A stretch of DNA of 64,000 nt from Branchiostoma floridae (lineage: Eukaryota > Chordata > Leptocardii > Amphioxiformes > Branchiostomatidae), in contig NC_049992.1 in the NCBI RefSeq assembly GCF_000003815.2, forward strand, positions 15,788,391-15,852,390, written 5' to 3'. Below are positions 25,101 to 40,100 of the stretch, in pieces. The first letter of the stretch is position 1; each line of letters begins with the position of its first letter. The notes under the pieces were generated by a model, which was not told the origin of the DNA, made no database searches, and saw only the letters and a list, made by a program, of their open reading frames with translations. A program made the position numbers and the translations under genes.

Positions 25101-28100
25101 ACTGCCGTATACATAGTCAGTTACACATTCTGCAGTATTGCAAGTTTGAGAGGCAAAATTACCACAGAAGATGGCCTGACTATACAACAGTATAATGCAA
25201 TCATGCCTGGCTAGCTTCGTTTTGGTGAAATGATTCTGGATGACCCCAGAAAATCCCAAATGGCAAATTTTTAAAGAAGCTACATGGTAGTACAGTTTGT
25301 AGTGCTTTACTTTGCTTTCAGCCAAGCACACCAGGTCCGTCTACTCTTCTCATTTAGTGTGTTTTTCTTTTCACAAAACATTTTTTCCTCACAGGTGTTC
25401 ACCTGGGTACATTGGGAACCCCACCATCCCAGGAGACTATTGCAAGAGAGGTAAGGGGATTTTAAGGCTTTAGAGAATGTTACTGAGGCATTGACAATGA
25501 CAAGCAATAAGTACTGTAACTACCATGTGCAAGGTCTGTCCTTGGTGCTGAATGTCATCAATTCATATTCTTTTCAGTGGATTCAATATATTGTTCTTTA
25601 GAAGTGTAATGAAAACAGATGATGTTGTTAGATGTTGTTAGTGATGTTGTTAGATGTACTCTGGTCTGCATGTTGTGGCCTACTGCTCAGTAAATCTGCG
25701 TAGCTCCATCTGAATGCGTTGCATTTTCTGTTCTTCCACAGATAATGTAGTGGGGCCAATCACCCCTGTTGTTGACCGCTGTGATGCCAGAGGAAGCATC
25801 AGGCCTGACCCACTGGACGGACAATGCCAGTGCAGGGTGGGTTATCTATGATGTAGCTTGTTTAGTAGTGATTTACTCTTGGCAAGAAACACAAAACAAG
25901 TTTCATTACACTTACAATAAGGCAAGAGTAACCACCCAAACTGTTTTTGACAGGAAAATCCTAATTTTTGACTGAAATATCTTAAATCCCATATTACTAC
26001 CAACCTACTAATTAGTCCCTTGACCTCCAGGTCAGCGGGGGGACAAAGTAGCCATGAAAATAGAGAGATGCCTCCAATCCCTTATTACCTCATGAAAAAT
26101 GGAGATGTTATTGGGGTGTGTCTGTCTGTGTGTTTGTCTACTTTGTGGTCAGTAAAACATAGGAACAGCTGGATGAATCGTGATGATATTGTGGATAGGT
26201 CTTGGGAAGAGGAAGGTCAAGGTGAAGTTTTGGTCTCCAAGCTGCTATACTTGGAGTAGACCTTCTGGTGTTTGTATTTGTGTCCTAGACCTGCTGAGGT
26301 CTTGTTTTAAATATGAGTTACTTTTTGCAGGAGAATGTCCAGGGACCTGAGTGTGATGTGTGTAAGCCCAACACCTTCCACCTGTCAGATACCAACTCAG
26401 GCGGCTGCATCAGGTGCTTCTGCATGGGAGTTGGCCAGCAGTGCACCAGCACCTCCTGGGGACGTTTCCAGGTACTGCAGAATCATCTATATTACTGTTT
26501 TACTGTATTACTTTGTTTTCTTTGCATAGATTTTGTTTGGTGACAATCCCTGTAGTTGGGAAGTATGATATTACCTTATTGCCATATTTTTGTTCTATAG
26601 CTACATATATGTTGTATCCTTTCTAAGGGATCAAGCGTAAGAAAATATTACAATTGTAGCCTTATATTTAGTCTGAAATCCGTGCTTTTCTAGGTCAGAG
26701 CCAAATTTGAGACAGCTTCCACCCAAGACTTCCAGCTGATGAACAAAGACCAGACGAGGATTGTAGACCAGGGCCTGACGGTCAACCCGGTCACACGGAG
26801 TCTGGTGTACCGGCAGTTCCAACAACTCCCACAGGACGTCTACTATTGGCTGCTGCCTGAAAGCTTCCTTGGCAACAAGGTGAAATTTTGTACATGTATA
26901 TGTTCTTCATTTAGTTCAATTTTTTACTCTCTCCACTATTCCTATATTGAAAAACAAAATGTACTTGTATCTACTTCCCAGTGAGAAAATCACTTCAGTT
27001 TCTTTGTATACCATATGATGAGGATGAGAGCTACTACATTGCACTATGTTCATTAAATTACTGTATTGCTTTCCTTTCATGCATATGGTACAGACATAAT
27101 CATTAATTTGACTATATGCATGTATTTATGCTGCATTTCATCTTCTAGACCTGTTTTGTTCACAAAGTGAAGATTTGTTCTTACTGCATGACAGATTGGT
27201 TTCTTATCACTCATGTGGCTGATTTTTTGTTGTTGTATGATGACCTGGGTCATCACTATGGCAACATTAGTTCCTTTCTCATGCTATATGTTTTCTGTGT
27301 GTCTTCCCATTTCTCCCATCTCCAATTTTCCCATCTTTACTCCTGATTGAAGTAGATGGTAAGTCTTAAGCCTGAAAACTTGATCCCTTTTCACTTTTCT
27401 TGAACTTTCTGCTGGAAGGTTTCATTTCAACATTTCACTTGACACAGTGTTCCATTTTCTCCATGCCTTGATTCCTCCATTATTATGTCTCTTAAATAAG
27501 ATGATTATCCTATATGTATGCTGTTCCAATTCATATATTCATGATGTCTGTTGTGAACTTTAATGAAGCATATTGTTTGGCTTTTCAGTCAAATTACATG
27601 TGACTTACTATGTTTTACATGTGGAAGCAGTGTAGACACTTTAAGTCATCCTCAATGACCTTGTTTGCCCCCCTCCCACAGCTGACCTCCTATGGAGGTG
27701 TCCTCAGGTACACCCTGAGCTACCAGCCGGCCCCAGGTGCAGCACCTGTGGTGGACTTTGACGCCCAGCTTTCTGGAAACTCTATCCTGCTGACCTTCAG
27801 GCACGAGCAACAGGCTGTCGCCAACATCCCACGGCCCTTCATCATCACTTTCCAGGAGGTACGAATCTATTGGTGTTGAAAAGTTTCAACGACAGGAATG
27901 TTTAAATGTAGAAAAATGATGAAAGTAGTCCCATGGCCTTTTTGAGGACATAAGGGCAGTGGTTTATTGTTTGAGTCTAGGGCACTGTATTGGAAGTTAA
28001 AGCCCATCCCTTTCTTTCCACTGCCTTTTCCAGCTTCCTTTTTTTATGTCAGGGTGGAGTGAGGAAAGTTAAGTGCCCTTCCTCTGTCCAGGAAGGCCAG

Positions 28101-31100
28101 GAATCAAACTTGTGACCTCTTAATTTCGTGTCAGGTAGTCTAGCCACGTGTTCAATATGGTACCATGGGTTTGCAACTTTGCATCATTTGGGCCTGCAGC
28201 CAGTCTATGCTACCTGCAATCAAATCTTTGTGAGTAAAGACAAGGGAAGAGAAATGGTAACTTTGGATAATATAGACTTGGGATGGACACGATTAGGCAC
28301 CATTTTTATCCTGTTGAAACCAAAGAGTATTTTCTTTGTTGCATAGAAACTTGACTGAATTTTTTGTTCTAATGAATACAGCAATACTGGAGAAGACTGG
28401 ACGGTGAGCCTGCCACCAGGGAGCACATGTTGATGGCACTGGCAAATGTGGATGCACTGATGATCCGAGCTACGTATGCAACCGCCATGATGGAATCAAG
28501 GTGACAGTTCAGTTTCATGAAATTCATGCTTTTCACTGTACCTTTTATGATTCCCTTCCTTTGATATTTGATATGCATAAGTTACACATGTAGGTATTAG
28601 TAGGAAATGTATGAAGAATCTGATTGCTGTGTTGATCAGAATTAAGTAATTATCTTGACTAAGCTGACTTTGTTTCCCAACATTTCACTGCAGCATTTCT
28701 GATGTGTCCCTGGACATAGCAGAGGACAGGGCAACTGGCCAGGGCCCAGCACTGCATGTGGAACAGTGTGTGTGTCCACCTGGGTATGCCGGACTGTCCT
28801 GTGAGGTGGGTGGTTCAATATGTTCCTGCTATTTTTCATAAATTTGTCAAAGTCATTGATGTAGACATAATTGTACAATTTGGACAAGGTGATGAAAAAA
28901 TGTACAAAAATTTAGATCAGTACTGGTTGGTTTGTGAGACAGAAATTTCAATGTACACAAGTAAAAGAAGTCAAACCCAACCTGTGTAGAAATAGCCAGC
29001 ACTAGTATTTGAGTAGCCTCACAATACCCCTGCTCACTGTATGTTCCCTATGTTTCTACCATGTACCTGCACTTATTAGTTTCCAGGCATGAACTTGCAA
29101 ATAAATTTGTATATTTAATAAGAGAAGTTGACCAATGCAGATGAAACAATTTACAATTTGACATTTGTCATTGTTCTGTTACATCAATTGATCTCATATT
29201 TGATGTATCATTGTACTTAATGTATATACCTCTGGAAGAAATGTCAAGCTAATTGTAGCTCTAAATAAAGCCAAGTCATGTATATGAAAGGAAGTTTTAA
29301 GCCTCTAAGGATTGTGTTCTATGAAAATGCTGAAACATCATTATTATTTCTGCAGGAGTGTGCACCAGGCTATGGCAGGAATGGCGAGGGGTTGTACCTG
29401 GGTATGTGTGTACCAGGAGGGGATGCTGGGACAGGTGGAACAGGTGGTACAGATCAAACTGGCCCCGGTCAAGACTGCAGCTGCAACAACCATGCCTATG
29501 GCTGTGATGACCAAGGAGTGTGTCAGGTAGAGGCCAACATTTGGACAATTCTGTTTTCAGAACTAAAGTTTGCCTTTTGCTAATAGGACTTTTCTCTGTT
29601 AGACGTCCAGCACTTGAAAGTGAAACACTGTTTACAATCCTGCATACAATCCTTACGAGGACAAGTTCAACTCTATTTTTGCAGTTAGATGTACAAGTAT
29701 TGATTTGTTCTGCCAGTTCATTCTAGTGACGCTGAAGAAAAGTGATGGATGTCTAATACGCAAGTAAACTTTATCCAGTTGTGGAGATTTAATTGCCTTT
29801 TCATATTGTTTATCTGAATGTCTACTTAACATTGTTTATGTGTCATGAATTCCTACAGAATTGTCAGCACAACACAGAGGGACCGAACTGTGACCGTTGT
29901 CGCCCTGGTTTCTATGGCGACCCCACCAGGGGCAATGCAGACGACTGCCTGGAGTGTCCATGCCCTCTGTCTATCCCATCCAACCAGTGAGCTTCTCATT
30001 CTTTCATAGTTTCTCTGTACAGTGAAAATTCAAATCAGATAAAGCAGATGATTTTCCGCAAGACTATCAGAGATGCATTTTGTATATTGGTGGTAGAATG
30101 GTTTCTTGTACAAAGGATATGCAAAATGATAAGCAACAGTGCAAGTTATTAATATGATCCCATATAGCAACAGTGCAAGTTAATGTAAATAAATAAATAA
30201 AATAAATCAATAAATATGACCCTCAGTAGAATCATTTCATGTAAAAACATGACTCTGCATAGCAACAGGTTAAGTGTTGTACACTGTTTTATGACTGAAA
30301 GGTTAAGTTTAGGAAAATGAAAAGCTTGAATATAGAGTTGTTTATGTTTTGTTGTCATTTCTCTTGCAGGTTCTCTCCCACCTGTTTCCTGGATATTGAT
30401 AGACAGCCCACCTGTGATGCCTGCCCACCTGGCTACACTGGCAGGAGGTGTGAAAGGTGAGCTACAGTCAGCATTCTTATTGATGTTACTATATATTACT
30501 GTAAATGCATTTAAGTTCGCAGGGATTTAATTTTGCGGCAGTGGGATAATGGAGTGTTTGCGGTGGCCATCCTGCAAACGTATTTACAGTACTGTACTGT
30601 ACTGTAGTCGCATACTGTATTATGAATATTCGTGGTGGTTATAAGTTCGTGGTTCAGTGGCCATGAAAACCGTGAATATAAAACCACTGCAAAAGTTTCT
30701 GCATTTACAATATTTAGTGTGGATACAAACAATGTATGCTTTAGTGGATTGTTGGAGAAAAGGTTTTCAGGTGAACTTTGGTCAATGTGAAATGCTTGCA
30801 GGTCAGTAACTGTACTCCTATCCCCTTTTGACAGATGTGACTCAGGATACACAGGCAATCCCAGCATCCCAGGGGACTCCTGCAGACCTGTACAAGGTAC
30901 GGACATACACGCATTTTGGTACCTCACAGAGCTGATCACTCTAGGCAAGAATTGTTTGGGGGGAGGGTGAGAATTTCATTACAATAGAGGCCTAGGGACA
31001 CAAATGTTAAGCAACCACTACTTCATGTACAGTCTGTACAAGGAAGGAATTTCGTTACGACTTCCATGTTTGCTCCTTTCTAGAAAAACAGAATGACATG

Positions 31101-34100
31101 TTACTGATGGAACTGAAACCAGGACAGTTGTGTTTGTCTTGTCTTCTTACCCTTCTGCATCCCTTATGTCAGACCTTTATTTTGATGATGACTAGGTACT
31201 AGGGATGTTGTTCTTAACAACGTAAAAATGTCAAGTTTCCTACCTAGTAAAAATAAACTCTTTCAACTCTCTTTTGACAGATATTAGATACAGACTAAAA
31301 ATGTATGTAAAACCTCATTCCCCTAGCTGACAAGCAACTATTTCTCTAATTTCTATAATTGTAGATACTGTTGCTCTTAATGACAGATATACTTCCTTAT
31401 TAGTAAACCCCTGTAACTAAAACATTATGGTTTGACCTACCCTCCAAATGTTCTCCTTTGCATAGAGAGATTTTTATTTGTTGGCTGACTTGTTACTAAC
31501 CTTTTAGCCTTATTGTCAGGACCAGTAGTAGTCCTGTGCAATCAGTGCCTGACCGAACAAGGTTAATAACCCGTGTCTGTGTACTGTTTGATGTATGAAA
31601 TATCCCAGGCGGTAACGGACAGGGAAATGTCATCAAGGTTCCTTGGAACAAGTTCGACGGCGGTGAGCACGCTTTCCCATAATGCCGCTGCTGTGTCTGT
31701 GTGCAGCCTGCTGCCGCTGCCTCACACATGCTCATGACATGGACTGTTGTCTGTCTTCTGTCCTGTCTGGGCAATACTCATTCTTTCACTTGGTTCTAAG
31801 GTTTCACTTTTCTGTCTTCTGCCAAAAAGTGTATGAGATGTTGGAGCCAAGTTACGAATAGTATGCCCATATGACATTACCTCCATTGCGCCCACTTGCC
31901 CCAGTTGTACAGGGTATCGTCTTTGCTATATGTTTACATGGTGATTTTTAGTTTCATTTTTTTTTTGGTCTCCATTTTCATTTCAGGCTGTAGATTAGAA
32001 CGCTATACAGGGTGAAGGATAAACATGTATGTGTACGTAGTGTTTAAGACATGCTGTAATGAGAAGTAAGTAAGGATCCTGTAAGGATTATGAAGCTTAT
32101 ACATTTTATAGATGTATGCTACATGATTCAGTGTCACAATTGCCAATTTTGCTCTCACGCTTCACCTCAGATTGTACTAGCATCACAAGCACTTTAAAAC
32201 TGCACTGACTTGCTGTACTTTGGACCAGGAATGTTCCCACAACCTGTTCTTTAGGATAGGAAGAACATTAGAGTTTAATGGATCTGAACTTGGACATGAA
32301 AATAATGATTCTTTGATTTTCCTGAACCTAAGAAAAACATTTGGAGGTTCTGCCCAAGGACAGTTGGCCACCAAAGACGAGGACATTCCTGGTGTAGAAG
32401 TGTACCATGTTTTCAGGGTTCTCATCCAAATATGCTTTTTGCACAGAGAACAACTGTCAATGTAATGATGCTGGCAGCTTCTCAGCTGACTGCGATGCCA
32501 ATGGACAGTGTAACTGCAAGGTAGGTTTGTCCTTTTGTATGTCCTGACAGTGTTTGTTATTAGAGTAATGTTTTTTTTTCCAGGCTACAGTCCTAGAAAA
32601 GACATACAGTTTAGCCTCCTTCACAGACTTTGCCCTACATACAGTTACAGGTAGTCAGCAAATTGTTACAGTTAATTTTGCCAAGAAGACCCCTCAATCA
32701 GGGGACCAGTAAAATCTGGTCTATGTATATGGATAGGGGGTCACTGTACCAGAATTCTTTATGTTTGTGTCAATGGAAAAAATATCCAAGACATGCCAAA
32801 AAACAGTGGCCAGGTGGTAGACTCTACCAGGCTTCGTGGATCGGTGGTCTAATTGTAGAAATTGGACAAATAGAATCTATAGTACGCTAGGGAAGTTAGC
32901 CGGCCAGAAGAGTACGTTTCCTCACCACGAAGACTGTGCGGGGTCGCTATGTTCTTTGAAGTCCACTAATCGCTATCTAATAGGTGCGAAGTGGTTTATT
33001 GCTTTCCGACTCCGTGACGGGTCTTGACTGCAGCGGCCGGGACTTCTCACGGTTATCGTCATAAGCCCTCGGGTCGGCCATTGCATCCCAAAATGAGTCC
33101 TTTTTGCCTCCAAACTTCACCAAAAAGGTACAGCTTGGCCACACTCAACAGGGAAAAAATGCAATCTCTTTTCGCGACCGATTGCTGCAGATTGACCGCA
33201 CAAGAATTTACCTATAGCGTAAACTGTTATCATGTTACATTTCATCGCAAAATTAACCTCACTCTAGCCTACATTGTTTCAAAAGCATTTATATTTTAGC
33301 AAAAAAACGGCGTCCAAAACATCATTTTGCCGCGTTTTGTTGTCGATCCCAGTTTGACCTTGTCCCAAACCGAGCTGTTTCCCACTGGGCGCTGGCCAAT
33401 TTATGACTTAAATTATCTCCAGCGCTGAGCTACTTCCTTTGTACAAATAACGGCGGGATTAATTCTCTGTCGTTTGTTCTTAGCGACCCCGCACAGGCTT
33501 CGTGGTGAGGATAATGATTCTACCGATCCACGGAGCCTGGTAGAGGCTAGCCAGGTGGTTCTTATGTAGAGGTTGTCACTTGTAGAGGGTTGACTGTATC
33601 TTGATATTCTTCTTAGGATGGATTGACTGGGCTGCGATGTGACCAGTGTCTTCCTGGCTACTTCTTCCTGAACCCGCGGAACCCTGACGGCTGCATGGAG
33701 TGCTTCTGTATGGGGGTCACTGATCAGTGCAACAGCTCCCCCTACTTCAGGGATCAGGTATGGCAGCTGTTGTCTTTAATTTGCACCATTTTATACATAC
33801 ATTGTAAATTGTTTACAGTAGTGTTTGTGTCTTAATGACAGGACCCATCCCTCTGTCCCAGGACAGAAATTTGCTTGTTGGGATGGACAAGCTTTTACCC
33901 CTTCCGTTTAAGAACTTCATTACCTGAAGTTGATCAAAATGTACTTTAGAATAAACTAAACATAACAGATGTAACAATGAAAATTAATGATATACATTAA
34001 GCTTTCCAAATGATGACAGGGACAGGAAGAGAACTTAAAGCCAGAGAGTGCTCTGCTTATGGATGCAATGAATCAAATATACCTCTTTCCATTTGACATT

Positions 34101-37100
34101 TTGATATACCCTTATCATTAAAAGTAAATTCCTTTGCATTTTAACATCATATAGATAGAAAAACATGTTGGTTCAATACGTAGAAACAATCTTCAGGTTC
34201 AGACAAATGCCTCAGTCACTCTAGAGGTTCAGAGAAATGTCCCTGTCACTCAAGTACTGCCTTATTTGTTTCAAAGGTGGAGGCGACGTTCTTGCAGCAA
34301 GGAAACTTCCAGGAGTTTGCTCTGGTGAACATGGCCATGACACGACGTGTCACCACAGGTTTCCGAGTCAACCCCTCCTCCCGTGACCTGCAGTACCAGG
34401 GCTTCAGCCAGCTGGACAGCGACCCGTACTTCTGGCAGCTGCCCTCTTCTTTCCGGGGCAATAAGGTTTGTTTGTTTCTCATAACAGGTGGTTTGTGCAG
34501 GAAGTCTATAACGCTAGTTCACCTATATCCATGGGGTAACCTATATCTATTGCTTTTGAATAGGGGGTGTTTATGGATATCAAGTGCGGACGGTGGCTTC
34601 TAATTACAATTCTTTCAAACTACTGCAGTTTGAAACCACCATCTGTCAACTTGACATCCTGAAATATGTAAAAGTATGTAAAAGCAACGGATATAGGTTA
34701 CCCCACGGATAAAGGTGAAATAGCATTTTGACATACTCAATGTATCTCTCCTCAACTTGGAACCTCCAGCTTTGTCCCATCTGAGAGGACTTCCGTAGAA
34801 GGAACCAGGTATTCATTTTCACCTAAAGTTGATTGAGGAAATAGTTGTTAATTGCCATTGACGAGTGGCAAATTTGGGGCCTGCTAGGCATGCGAACCCA
34901 GAGTCAACAAGTACTGTTTCAGTTTGAAACCTGGTGCTCAGTCCTTGACATCTTCTCCTATAGCATTGGCAGCCTTTTAGGCCTGAATATATTTTGGTTA
35001 CAGAGTTAGGCAGAAAGGAAAGGAAATTAGGGTTTATGATGCAGGTTGGCACCTACAGAATGTTGCAGCCATCGCATTTCATTTTTATCTTGTGCTCTTC
35101 TTTTACTTCTATCCGTTACTTGCTACTAGTATGTTCCAGGTACAATAAGTAACACAAAACTGTGTTGTATTCTGCCCACAGGTGACAGCCTATGGAGGAA
35201 GGCTGGTGTACAGTGTGTCACATGTCCCCACTCCAACTGGCAGGCCCTTGGTGGGACTGGTTGATGTAGAACTCATTGTAAGTACAATGCCATGTACATT
35301 TGATTTAACTGTATAAACTTAATGGTAAAAGTCTAAGTCAATAGAATAATTGTTCAATCTGTGACTCTTGTAAACACGTAAAACAAGTTTCTCCAAATTA
35401 ACCTTTTACAATAAAAAGTTGAAGTCTTGCCATTTTATGGCAGTAAGGCAGTGTGTTATTGATCTGCTGTGTCAAGGGCACGGAGTTTGAGGGCAGAGCT
35501 ATCCTCTCTCCTTCCACCACATTTTACCACAACAATCAAAGTCAGGAACCTATTTTTACACCTGGGTGGAGGAGAGTTGTGTGTTTAGTTGTGTAATGTG
35601 CCTTTCCCAAGGACACAACATCTTGTCAGAAATAACAGGAATTGAACCTGTAACCTTCGGATCACGAGTTCTATAACCTAGCCACTTCACTAGACACATC
35701 ACTGCATAATACTATGTGAGTGAACCAGTCTTCAGTACACACAAAGGCAAATATGTGTGTAATACAAGTGTTGCTGTGCTTAAAAGAAAGGTTGTTCCAT
35801 TGTTTTGTGAAAATTGATTTTGTTCTTCTCTAGGGTAATGAGATCATGCTGATGTACAGACACAACCAACAACTGACTCCCAGGGAATCCAGGACGTTTG
35901 AAGTTATCTTTAGAGAGGTAAGGAGCCGGAGGACTTACCATCCATGTATAGACTTTTGAGACTTTGAGACATACATGTATATGCAGATACATCTGTTATA
36001 TAAATGTTTTTAGATCTGTACATGCACTACAGTGCACTTTTTTTAAACTTCACTAGTATATCTACAAAACTGCTGTGTTGTAAAGGAGTTGATATTGTCT
36101 GTTGAGATTGTGTGTTAGGTTAAGTCTTTATACTGTTGACTGATACAAATTCATAAACCAAAATGCTCCATTAACCTGAAAAAGAAGCTACGATTAACAA
36201 TTGTGAGTGAGTGTGAGTGACAATCATGGTCCGAAATACTATGTGCATATTCTTGATATTTATGTCAAAAGAAATGTTGTATTGCTTGTTGAAAATTAGC
36301 TTTAAGTTAGTTACCTATATTTCAAATTCATGCTGTAAAGAAAGGCAGTAAGGTTTGTAATGAAGTTTTGCTAACATTTTGCAGTTTTTATCTTAGGCCA
36401 AAATTTGTTCTGTACACCTAGATTTTAAAGATTTTTAGCATAGGTGCACAAGGTGCTCCAGAATGAATGTCTAGCCCTGTACAACTTGACTTCTCTCTCC
36501 TCTGCAGGAATACTGGCAGCGAGCTGACGGGGTTCCAGCCACGAGAGAGCAGATCCTGATGGCGCTGGCGGACGTGGAGAACATCCTGATCCGTGCCTCG
36601 TACAACAGCGAGATGCAGCAGTCGTCCATCAGGGACGTGAGCATGGACATCGCCGTGCCCCAGAACACCGGACAGCTGCTGGCAGTGGAGGTGGAGGAGT
36701 GCAGGTGCCCACCTGGCTACATGGGGCTCTCCTGTCAGGTGATCACAGAGCTTTACAATATTCAAGTTCTATGCTGAAAACTTCTTTCCTAGAACTATAC
36801 CTTTATGGTACAGGTTACCTGATGTGTTACCTTAAAACATTTCAAGACTAAGGTGAACTGACATCTGCCATCACAATCCAGTTATTGTAACCCAAAAGTG
36901 GTTTACAAGCTGTTTTACCAGCAAACAAACATCATTTGTAAGATATATACAACAAATAATCTGTTGACTTTGTGCAAGTTGTGACTTCTAGAATGGAGGC
37001 TGATCTCAACGTTTAACACAATAGTAGCACTTGTATATAATTTTTTGAGGCATCCATTTGTTATGATCTTGGCCTCCTTTCCACTGGATGGAGACAAGTT

Positions 37101-40100
37101 GATCAACCAGTAAGGTTTTGCATCAAGTGCCCTTAAGGAAGAGTCACCTTGTTCAGGTAGTTGAAGTAGAAAAATACAAACTTTTTACTAAGTGTACATG
37201 TGTCTCCAAGTGAGAAGAATTATTTACATTGATATTAATCATATAACCACATTCTTGTAATACAGGACTGTGCCCCTGGGTTCACCCGGAACGGAGAGGG
37301 GCTGTACCTGGGCATGTGTGCACCTTGTGACTGTAACGGCCACGCCTCTACATGTGACCCTGAGACAGGTGCCTGTCAGGTAAGATAAGAAACACAAGAT
37401 TATTGTCATAGATGCATCTACTTTTGCAGTGGCATTTGCAGTTGGAGGGGAAAGGAGATATGTGAAGTTTGCTGTTGAAACAATTCTGTTAGTAGTACAG
37501 GAAAATTACAAAACATTTATTCCCAGCATGATGGTTCTGCATCAAGAGCTGACTGAAAAACAGCAAAAGTAAAATCCTACTTCAAGATTTACCTGCAATT
37601 GTTTGTTTGCTTGTTTTATTTTGATGTCCATTAGACTTAACAATATAATCATAAAATCTATTCTTCCTGGAGTCTAATAGTATATAAAATTACAATCAAA
37701 TAACATAAGTCAACATAAGTGTACAACAAGTACAACATAAGAAGTATCAAATTTGTATTTCCTCCAGTAATTACACAATGCACAAGGCCGCACCACAATC
37801 TGATATCCATGATTCTTATGTATATATCTCCAGGGCTGTAGAGACAACACCATTGGTGAATACTGTGACCAGTGTGCTCCTGGTTTCTTCGGGGACCCGT
37901 CTAGTGGCAGGCCTGATGCCTGTAGGCCCTGTCCCTGCCCACTGCCATCTGTCAATAACCAGTAAGTTCACCATTAACTTGGCCAAGGTGGAGACTGGTT
38001 CAGAAAAAAACAGACCTGAAAAAAATAAGTTGATCGATTTGAAAATTAACAGATTGTACCGGGTTTACCGGTTCAAGAAAATCAGAAGAGTGAAGTAGAG
38101 GAGAGTTGATAGTTATTTTTACCAACTTGAAGCTTCTACCTAGTGGAGACATTTTCTTGATCATTTGTATATTTGATAATTTTATGAGCTGCTAAGGCCT
38201 TCTTTCCACTTAGGATTGAGACAAGTTGAGCGACCAACATTAGATTAATATGACCTGTAACTTTGTTAATTAAGTATGATATATGATGTAAAAGAATGAC
38301 TCAGAAGACAACAAAACATGCAAAATGTATACTATGTAATCTTCACTTCTTCATCAATGAGATTCATTTAAGATACTAATAGCAAGAGTTTTGGTTGAGC
38401 AATGGTCGCCACCTTAGTGAAAAGAACAATGGATAAAAAGATCTCAAGTTGTCGATGGATTTTTTTGTATCTGTCTTCTGTTTAATACACGTCTGTATTT
38501 TCCAGGTTCTCCCCCACGTGTTTCTTGGATACCGACAGCAGACCCACCTGTGATGCCTGCCCACCTGGGTATTCAGGACGGGACTGTGGAGAGTAAGTTG
38601 TGTACATGTGACAGTCAGCTGCCGTTTCTACTTCTCATTGTCAGCTGCAATTTCAGACAATGATAGACCAAGCTTAGTACATGTGTACTAATGGTTAAAG
38701 GGGCATTCCACTCCACACGGGAGTGTTATTTTCCGATAGATATTGATTTTAGGAAGTGATAACTGCATACTACATGTACTTCACATTATACGATAAAGTA
38801 CCCAGTTGCTCCACATGAATCAAAAACATTCAGTCTTCTACTTAACTCCCCAAGTACCCTCTAATTTAATTAATCCTATGGTTGAATACAATGCAAAAGT
38901 TTTAGGTAAGGTTACAAAACTAATTTCAGGTTCGCTAAGAAATCTCGTCTTGTTCTTGTATTTCTTTGCTATCTTATGAGCAATTTGCCTTTTCGGTGTG
39001 CTTAGCGTACCTCATTTATTCCGAAAATATGTACGATAAACAAAGTGTCTATGCGTATAGGAAATGCATGGGTAGGGTCTGCATGGGTTTAGTGAGTGTC
39101 ATTATTGTTTTATGAAACGCACATCACGTAATTCATCCCAAGGTGAATTCCACAAAATTCGGCTGATTATGTATTCATTGACACATTATCTATTGGAAAA
39201 CAAGACTCCCTTCTGGAGTGGAATGCCCCTTAACCTCATAGTATCACAGATTTTTTTTTCAAGTTGTCAAATTGTCAGTTACGTTTTCTTTTGCAATGGA
39301 ATAGAAAAGTCATTTTGTTGCCACCCTTTCTTCAGGTGTTCACCTGGCTACAACGGCAACCCCAGAGTTCCTGGTGGTAGGTGCACCCCCATTGGAGTTG
39401 GCCCTGGACCTGGGGTTGGCCCTGGACCTGAAGTAGGCCCTGGCCCTGGCCCAAGTAAGTTGACTGTTATGCAGGAACGTTATACATGTACATGACTGAT
39501 GTGTTTTTCAACATATGTGTTGTTTATTGTGACTTTCAAATCAGTTGTGATGTAACGTTAGTTCACCTTTATCCGCAGAGTAACCTATATTTGCTGTTTT
39601 TTTAAACGGGTGATTCAGGGATAGCAAGTCGACAGACTGTGGTTTAAAACTGCAATATTGTGAAAATATCGCAATATGAAACCACCGCCCGTTGACATGA
39701 TATCCCTAAAATACTATGTTTTAAGAACAACGGATATAGGTTACCCTGCGGATAAAGGTGAATTGGTGTTACCAAATTTTTCCATTCATACATCTGTGTA
39801 CTACATACATGTAGGTAACAACCATTTCATTCTATTTGTGTAATGTTTTGTTATTAACATGTGATTTGTATATTATGAGCAGTTCTGTACATTTGATGTC
39901 AAAGCTGCATCAGCTGTTTCTTCACATCATCAGGACTAGACAGTTTTGTCAGAATGTGCTTTTAGGTGGAATTAAAATTGATTTTTTTATTAACAACACA
40001 TGATGGAAACACACTCAAATCATTGATTCATGCAACCACCTAAACAAAGAAGAGTACCTTAGTTAATACCAAGAAAATTATTCAGACAGAAAATAAGAGT

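Noticed and set aside
27356-27358. 3-nt microexon (AG, ATG, GTAAGT) between L4 exons of module 2
   Set aside because: Frame-neutral and with a good donor, but three bases after a weak acceptor is too likely by chance.
29260-29275. AATAAA in the intron before an LE exon as a poly-A site
   Set aside because: No readthrough frame or 3'-UTR-like context; AATAAA is frequent in these AT-rich introns.
30511-30948. 145-codon antisense open frame
   Set aside because: Lies across MITE family A copy 3 and an LE exon; composition is not protein-like.
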